Below the pieces are notes generated by a model. It was not told the origin of the DNA. It saw only the letters and a list, made by a program, of their open reading frames with translations, and ran no database searches. DNA of 64,000 bases, taken from the NCBI GenBank assembly GCA_905182565.1, contig CAJJCB010000026.1, forward strand, positions 310,001 to 374,000, given 5' to 3'. Shown one piece after another: positions 60,092 through 64,000 of the stretch (within the stretch, counting starts at the first letter, position 1; each line of letters opens with the position of its first letter). The translations under genes and the position numbers were made by a program. This stretch comes from Acidimicrobiaceae bacterium. GTDB lineage: Bacteria; Actinomycetota; Acidimicrobiia; Acidimicrobiales; Poriferisodalaceae.

Positions 60092-61566
60092 AGTTATTCT
60101 CGATAGCAGCTCGCGCAGTACTTCCACTAATTCTGGTCGCTGGTATCTCTTACGACATCAGCATGACAGAGTCCGATGAGGAGTCCGAAGAGGAAATAGA
60201 AGACCTCCGTATTGACCCAGTAGTGGACCAAAAAAATACTCTGACATCAACTTGGTTCTGTCCAGCGGTGCATCTAAGACGTATAAATCAAAAAGGAATT
60301 GAGGCGACAGCTGATTTAACAATAACTAATTTTAGTGCTGAGCCAGTTCGTGTTGCTGTTGAATTAGTTTCGGCTACCAGTGCTAATAAGTTCAAGGTGC
60401 TTGAAGTTCCAGGGTTTGAAATGCACCAGGTAGAGCTTGGCGATGTTCTCGGTGAGGAATTGGTTTCAGCTTTGGTTGAAGCGTCTGCTGGTGCTGTGGC
60501 GGTGACTAGAAAATTTACCTCGGAACTCGGCACAGATGAGTCACCGTGCACGAACGTGTTAGCTGAATCGCTTTTTGCGCTAGGTGGTTCAAGCCAACAG
60601 GGAGATGTCAACGAAATTGTTCTATATAACCCACTTTCCAGTGATGCAATCGTCGACTTTAAGTTTGCAACAGAGGCAGAGACGGGTATTTTCTCAGTTC
60701 CGGAACTAGAGGGGGTAGTTGTGCCAGCGGGTGGCAACTATAGAGTCGATGTTGGAGAGGCAGTCCGGCGTCGGGACACAGTAGCTACATGGATAACGAC
60801 ACGCGTCGGCAAAGTCGTTGCTGATTATTTCCAAACTTTTGACGGGGTAGATGATGATCGCGGATTTTCCACAGGCTTAGCGGGAAGCAACGAAGCATTG
60901 AGATGGAGTCATTCGTTAGAAGCATCTGACCATGCCAAAAGCAGTTATCTACAAGTTTACAACCCGACAGAGCTAGTGGCGGAAATCACTGTCAGTTCGG
61001 GTAATCCTGAAGGCCGAACTGATGGGCAGGATTATTTAGTTGGACCCTTCGATGTTCTTACCTTACCTATTCACATGGAGGCGCCGGCGCAAGGGTCACT
61101 TGAGGTTGCACTGAATGCCAACGTTTTGATTGTCGAGTCACCTTCAGGAGTTCCGGTTGTATCAGGGCTCGTAACTTCGCTCAAAAAAATTATGGCGTCT
61201 CATTCGGCTATTGATCAAACAGATGAGGTACCACCTGAACGAGATTTGTTTGTGGAGAGGACTATTTCGTCGGGCAATTCAGTTCCCAGGCTGAGATGGG
61301 CGGTAGTGCTCTCACATTGGGAAAATTCAAACACACTTGTCACAGTCAGTAATTTGTCTGGAAATGATACCCAAGTAAAAATTGAAGATATTGGTGGCGA
61401 GTTAATTGACAGCGGTTTACTAGAGGCGAACTCGACAGTTCGACTTCTATACGATTATGTTTCTGCTGCGCTGGTAGTGTCGGCAAAAGATGAAATATTG
61501 GTAGATGTCATCCGGGAATCGAAGAGTGAAAAATTATTGAGTTCGAGTCCAAAGTTGGGGTTTTGA
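60088..61566 (+). CDS. DUF5719-like exported protein
   Basis: A 492-residue protein with an N-terminal hydrophobic segment (about 5-23) that is a signal anchor or signal peptide, then an acidic stretch (ESDEESEEEIEDL). STWFCPAVHLRR with a conserved Cys comes early in the mature part. The remainder is beta-rich: DLTITNFSAEPVRVAVELVS, EIVLYNPLSSDAIVDFKF, and SYLQVYNPTELVAEITVSS recur as similar immunoglobulin-like modules. Size, the WxCP motif and the place after a giant GT2 fit the actinobacterial DUF5719 family, by memory of the arrangement. No catalytic residue is recognised. It probably works outside the membrane with the upstream protein. Confidence 0.65.
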   Translation: MKLFSIAARAVLPLILVAGISYDISMTESDEESEEEIEDLRIDPVVDQKNTLTSTWFCPAVHLRRINQKGIEATADLTITNFSAEPVRVAVELVSATSANKFKVLEVPGFEMHQVELGDVLGEELVSALVEASAGAVAVTRKFTSELGTDESPCTNVLAESLFALGGSSQQGDVNEIVLYNPLSSDAIVDFKFATEAETGIFSVPELEGVVVPAGGNYRVDVGEAVRRRDTVATWITTRVGKVVADYFQTFDGVDDDRGFSTGLAGSNEALRWSHSLEASDHAKSSYLQVYNPTELVAEITVSSGNPEGRTDGQDYLVGPFDVLTLPIHMEAPAQGSLEVALNANVLIVESPSGVPVVSGLVTSLKKIMASHSAIDQTDEVPPERDLFVERTISSGNSVPRLRWAVVLSHWENSNTLVTVSNLSGNDTQVKIEDIGGELIDSGLLEANSTVRLLYDYVSAALVVSAKDEILVDVIRESKSEKLLSSSPKLGF

Positions 61567-61584
61567 AGTAAGGTAAATTTTTTG

Positions 61585-61992
61585 ATGGTACGACTACTTA
61601 TAGCTTTGACTCTTATCTTAGTATCCGTAAGCATTGCAGTAATCGTGGAACGACGGAAGGTAGAGAACCCTTTTTCGGTTAAGCGTAATCAACTCCCAAC
61701 TCTGGTTCCGCCGCAAGACTTCGGGCTTGAATCAGAGGCCGCAATAATAATATTTACGGAATCGACCTGTAGAAGCTGCTCGACCGTTCTAGCTTTATTG
61801 CGTGGCCCGGCGGGAGCTAATGTGGCTGTTGCTGAAGTGGAATATGGGGAGAATCCAGAGCTTCACAGAAAGTATGGAATTGATACTGTTCCGACAACGG
61901 TTTTAGTTGAAGGAGATGGAAATGTTGTTGAGGGTTGGACTGGAAAGATCGAAGTGGGAGAACTAGCCAGGGCTTTAGCTCTAGTCGTATAG
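61585..61992 (+). CDS. membrane-anchored thioredoxin-like protein
   Basis: About 135 residues. An N-terminal span (about 3-21) anchors a thioredoxin fold on the outer side. The active site is CRSC (Cys 62, Cys 65) in FTESTCRSCSTV, preceded by IIIFT as in thioredoxins; the cis-Pro is in GIDTVPTTVLV. The linker after the span is short. It may deliver or remove electrons from extracytoplasmic disulfides, such as those of surface proteins. ATG 61585 is used; TTG 61582 is in frame directly before. It follows the DUF5719-like gene by 18 bases and is convergent with ftsH. Confidence 0.82.
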   Translation: MVRLLIALTLILVSVSIAVIVERRKVENPFSVKRNQLPTLVPPQDFGLESEAAIIIFTESTCRSCSTVLALLRGPAGANVAVAEVEYGENPELHRKYGIDTVPTTVLVEGDGNVVEGWTGKIEVGELARALALVV

Positions 61993-62030
61993 TTGGCATT
62001 TCCAATCTTCAGGAAAAGATCGCCGAGAGA

Positions 62031-63923
62031 CTAGACCTCTGGGCCTAAGGTGTCCAGGTCTGCATTTAGACTCTCTACTGAATTGGGCGAAGGCTCTGGA
62101 ATCAACTTAGCGATATCGTTTCCATCGATCGTCTCTTTGTCGAGAAGAGCAGCTGCAATACGGTCAAGAGCGCTTCGATTTTCTACCAGAGTTTTTTTAG
62201 CTCGATGCTCTTGCTCAACTAGGATTCTCTGGACCTCTTCATCGATGATGCGCGCAGTATCTTCGCTATATTCTCTTCCGCTCATTAGATCATCGCCAAG
62301 AAAAATTTGAGCGTTCGAGCCCCAAGCTCTCGGTCCGACTCTTTCGCTCATGCCCCATTCTGTCACCATTTTTCGAGCCAACTCTGTGCCTTGCATCAGA
62401 TCATTGGAAGCTCCAGTTGAGGTCACTCCGAATACGTTATCTTCAGCCATTCTTCCGCCGAATAGAACCGCCAACCTGTCCTCTATGTATTCCTTTGTGT
62501 ATGCGTGGCGTTCCTCTGGGAGCTGCATAGTTACTCCTAAAGCTTGACCTGTCGGCAAAATAGTTACTTTGTGGACCGGGTCAGCATGGGGTAAAAGCGT
62601 TGCTACCAGAGCATGACCTGCTTCGTGGTATGCAGTTGCGGTTTTCTCCTCATCGGACATAGCGACAGATTCTCTGCGTTGGCCAATTAAGACTCTGTCT
62701 CGCGCCGCTTCAAGATCTTCTTGTTCGACTTGTTTCGAGTCTCTGCGAACGGCATGCAGTGCTGCTTCATTAACTAGATTTGCTAAATCTGCTCCGCTCA
62801 TACCCGGCGTGCCTTTTGCCATTGCTTCAAAGTTGATAGCGGTATCAACTTTTTTGCTTTCTGCATGCACTTTCAGGATCGAGAGCCGCTCGCTGTATTC
62901 AGGGAGAGGAACAATGACTTGACGATCGAATCTGCCTGGGCGAAGCAGAGCAGGGTCTAAAACATCTGGCCTGTTGGTGGCTGCCATCATGACGATGCCT
63001 TCTGTGGCCTCGAAACCATCCATTTCTGCGAGCATCTGGTTCAAGGTCTGCTCCCGTTCATCATTGCCGCCTCCTAGCCCTGCACCACGTTTCCTGCCGA
63101 TTGAGTCGATTTCATCAATAAAAATAATAGCACTGCCTAATTTTTTGGCAGTTTGGAATAAATCTCTGACCCTGCTCGCTCCTACTCCAACGAACATTTC
63201 CATGAAATCTGAACCAGTTACAGAAAGAAAAGGCACCCCAGCTTCGCCTGCCACAGCTCTTGCTATCAAGGTTTTGCCGGTGCCGGGCGGCCCAACCAGT
63301 AGAACACCCTTTGGTATCCGTGCACCAATTTCCGTGAAACGCTCAGGCTCTTTTAGGAAGTCAACAATCTCTGTTATCTCTTGTTTCACTCCTTCGTAGC
63401 CGGCAACATCGTTAAATCCGGTATCAGGTCGTTCGGTTGTGTAGGTCTTAGCCTTACTCTTGCCGATTGACATGATGCCAGACATCTGGCCCTGCGCTCG
63501 GCGTTGCATCCACCAGAAAAGACCGATTATTAAGGCAAATGGAAGAAATAGCGGTAGGAGGTTCAGTATTGGATTTGAGCTTTCAGTTTTGAATTGGACA
63601 TCAACGTTGCGGTCTCTAAGAAGTTCGAGATCGACCGCTGGTAGTTCGACCGGACCTTTCGTGGTGAAGAGATCGCCATCTAAGAGCTCACCCTCAATGG
63701 TTCCGGTTTCGTTGGTTACCTCTACCGAGTTAACGGTTCCTGCGCTGACTTCAGCAATAAACACGCTGTAGTCAAGACTCTTGCGGTCCTCGCGATTAAG
63801 TACCCCAGGGAGAAGGATTGAAGCGAGAATCAGTGAGAGTAAAATCCAAAGAGACCAACGGGGCCAACCTTCTCGGCCTTTACGGCGTTCACTGGTACCA
63901 GTTTCAGGGGCGTCGGAAGCCAT
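62031..63923 (-). CDS. ftsH: ATP-dependent zinc metalloprotease
   Basis: A 630-residue membrane AAA+ protease that degrades misfolded and short-lived membrane and cytosolic proteins. Two spans (about 23-42 and 122-141) bracket an extracytoplasmic domain of about 80 residues. The AAA domain has Walker A GPPGTGKT, Walker B IIFIDEID and the second region of homology [21 protein letters not shown]. The protease domain has the zinc motif HEAGH. The C-terminal tail is short and acidic. No Shine-Dalgarno is obvious before the ATG. In many actinobacteria hpt/tilS lie upstream; the 77 bases left in the window do not show them. Confidence 0.97.
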   Translation of the reverse strand: MASDAPETGTSERRKGREGWPRWSLWILLSLILASILLPGVLNREDRKSLDYSVFIAEVSAGTVNSVEVTNETGTIEGELLDGDLFTTKGPVELPAVDLELLRDRNVDVQFKTESSNPILNLLPLFLPFALIIGLFWWMQRRAQGQMSGIMSIGKSKAKTYTTERPDTGFNDVAGYEGVKQEITEIVDFLKEPERFTEIGARIPKGVLLVGPPGTGKTLIARAVAGEAGVPFLSVTGSDFMEMFVGVGASRVRDLFQTAKKLGSAIIFIDEIDSIGRKRGAGLGGGNDEREQTLNQMLAEMDGFEATEGIVMMAATNRPDVLDPALLRPGRFDRQVIVPLPEYSERLSILKVHAESKKVDTAINFEAMAKGTPGMSGADLANLVNEAALHAVRRDSKQVEQEDLEAARDRVLIGQRRESVAMSDEEKTATAYHEAGHALVATLLPHADPVHKVTILPTGQALGVTMQLPEERHAYTKEYIEDRLAVLFGGRMAEDNVFGVTSTGASNDLMQGTELARKMVTEWGMSERVGPRAWGSNAQIFLGDDLMSGREYSEDTARIIDEEVQRILVEQEHRAKKTLVENRSALDRIAAALLDKETIDGNDIAKLIPEPSPNSVESLNADLDTLGPEV

Positions 63924-64000
63924 TTGGATATGCTACGTCGGCATGAGCTTGAAACCGATGCCGAAAATGAGAAGGAAGCAGGAAAACAGGTCTTAGGGTC

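Noticed and set aside
34113-62000. Recent horizontally acquired island for the surface-glycan genes
   Set aside because: No integrase, transposase, tRNA border or direct repeats were seen, and the block contains core genes (cofD, cofE, LCP, rmlD) in an actinobacterial order.
63924-64000. End of an hpt or tilS gene upstream of ftsH
   Set aside because: Only a TAA (minus strand, 63993-63995) a few bases from the window edge; too little sequence to call any gene.
1-64000. TGA read as an ordinary amino acid (alternative genetic code)
   Set aside because: Many well-defined genes here, such as aceE, the MaoC-like gene and the rnhA-convergent lipoprotein gene, end in TGA at the expected length, so the code is standard.

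Overview
The window is a dense bacterial chromosome segment with no intergenic stretch over 300 bases, no rRNA or tRNA that I could find, and no insertion sequence, phage or CRISPR. It looks like an uncultured, moderate-G+C member of the Actinomycetota, most likely Acidimicrobiia. The reasons are the coenzyme F420 genes cofD and cofE, a homodimeric AceE-type pyruvate dehydrogenase E1, a biotin carboxylase/BCCP fusion, an LCP protein with a LytR_C tail, a large glycosyltransferase followed by a DUF5719-like protein, and GYW/DGGVFSFG repeat proteins. The genus is not determined. Ordinary genes end in TGA as well as TAA and TAG, so the code is standard.

Region 1 (1-12.5 kb) is central metabolism. 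It holds the end of an alpha/beta hydrolase, a MaoC-like dehydratase, aceE, an RNase HI fused to a SLOG-like domain, and a leftward group made of a thioredoxin-like lipoprotein, an SRPBCC protein and a septum-formation-like lipoprotein. A rightward operon follows: E3 (lpd), E2, a LipB-LipA fusion and a membrane protein. aceE plus this operon supplies all three pyruvate dehydrogenase subunits and both enzymes that build lipoyl groups. A crotonase closes the region.

Region 2 (12.5-28.5 kb) is the first envelope-polysaccharide block: a GT2, a YfhO-like membrane protein, rmlA, an acyl-CoA carboxylase alpha chain with its own biotin ligase (birA) divergent to it, rmlC-like, rmlB, a Wzm/Wzt ABC exporter pair, two large glycan-assembly proteins and a six-repeat propeller protein.

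Region 3 (28.5-34.1 kb) is housekeeping: PduO-type cobalamin adenosyltransferase, leucyl aminopeptidase, a sirtuin, a rhodanese-ThiF fusion preceded by a strong 33-bp palindrome, and an LpdA-like flavoprotein.

Region 4 (34.1-62 kb) is the main cell-surface block: rmlD, GT2, LCP ligase, UDP-glucose dehydrogenase, three GT4 enzymes, a histidine-rich membrane protein, a mannose-1-phosphate guanylyltransferase, cofE/cofD, three more GT4 enzymes with a degraded methyltransferase-like protein, another GT4, GDP-mannose dehydratase, a SpoIID/propeller protein, a 1054-residue GT2/membrane protein, a DUF5719-like protein and a membrane thioredoxin. ftsH ends the window. The order rmlD, GT2, LCP, mannose-1-P guanylyltransferase, cofE, cofD resembles the mycobacterial rmlD-wbbL-cpsA-manB-fbiB-fbiA neighbourhood with many insertions.

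The most striking observation is at 5645-6205 on the minus strand. A TlpA/thioredoxin-fold lipoprotein has an in-frame TGA exactly where the first cysteine of its WAPWCxxC active site belongs. The frame stays open for 89 more codons that complete the fold, and a SECIS-like hairpin with a GGUC loop lies 26 nt downstream of the TGA. This is a strong candidate for an extracytoplasmic selenoprotein (UxxC), although no selenocysteine machinery is visible in the window to confirm it.
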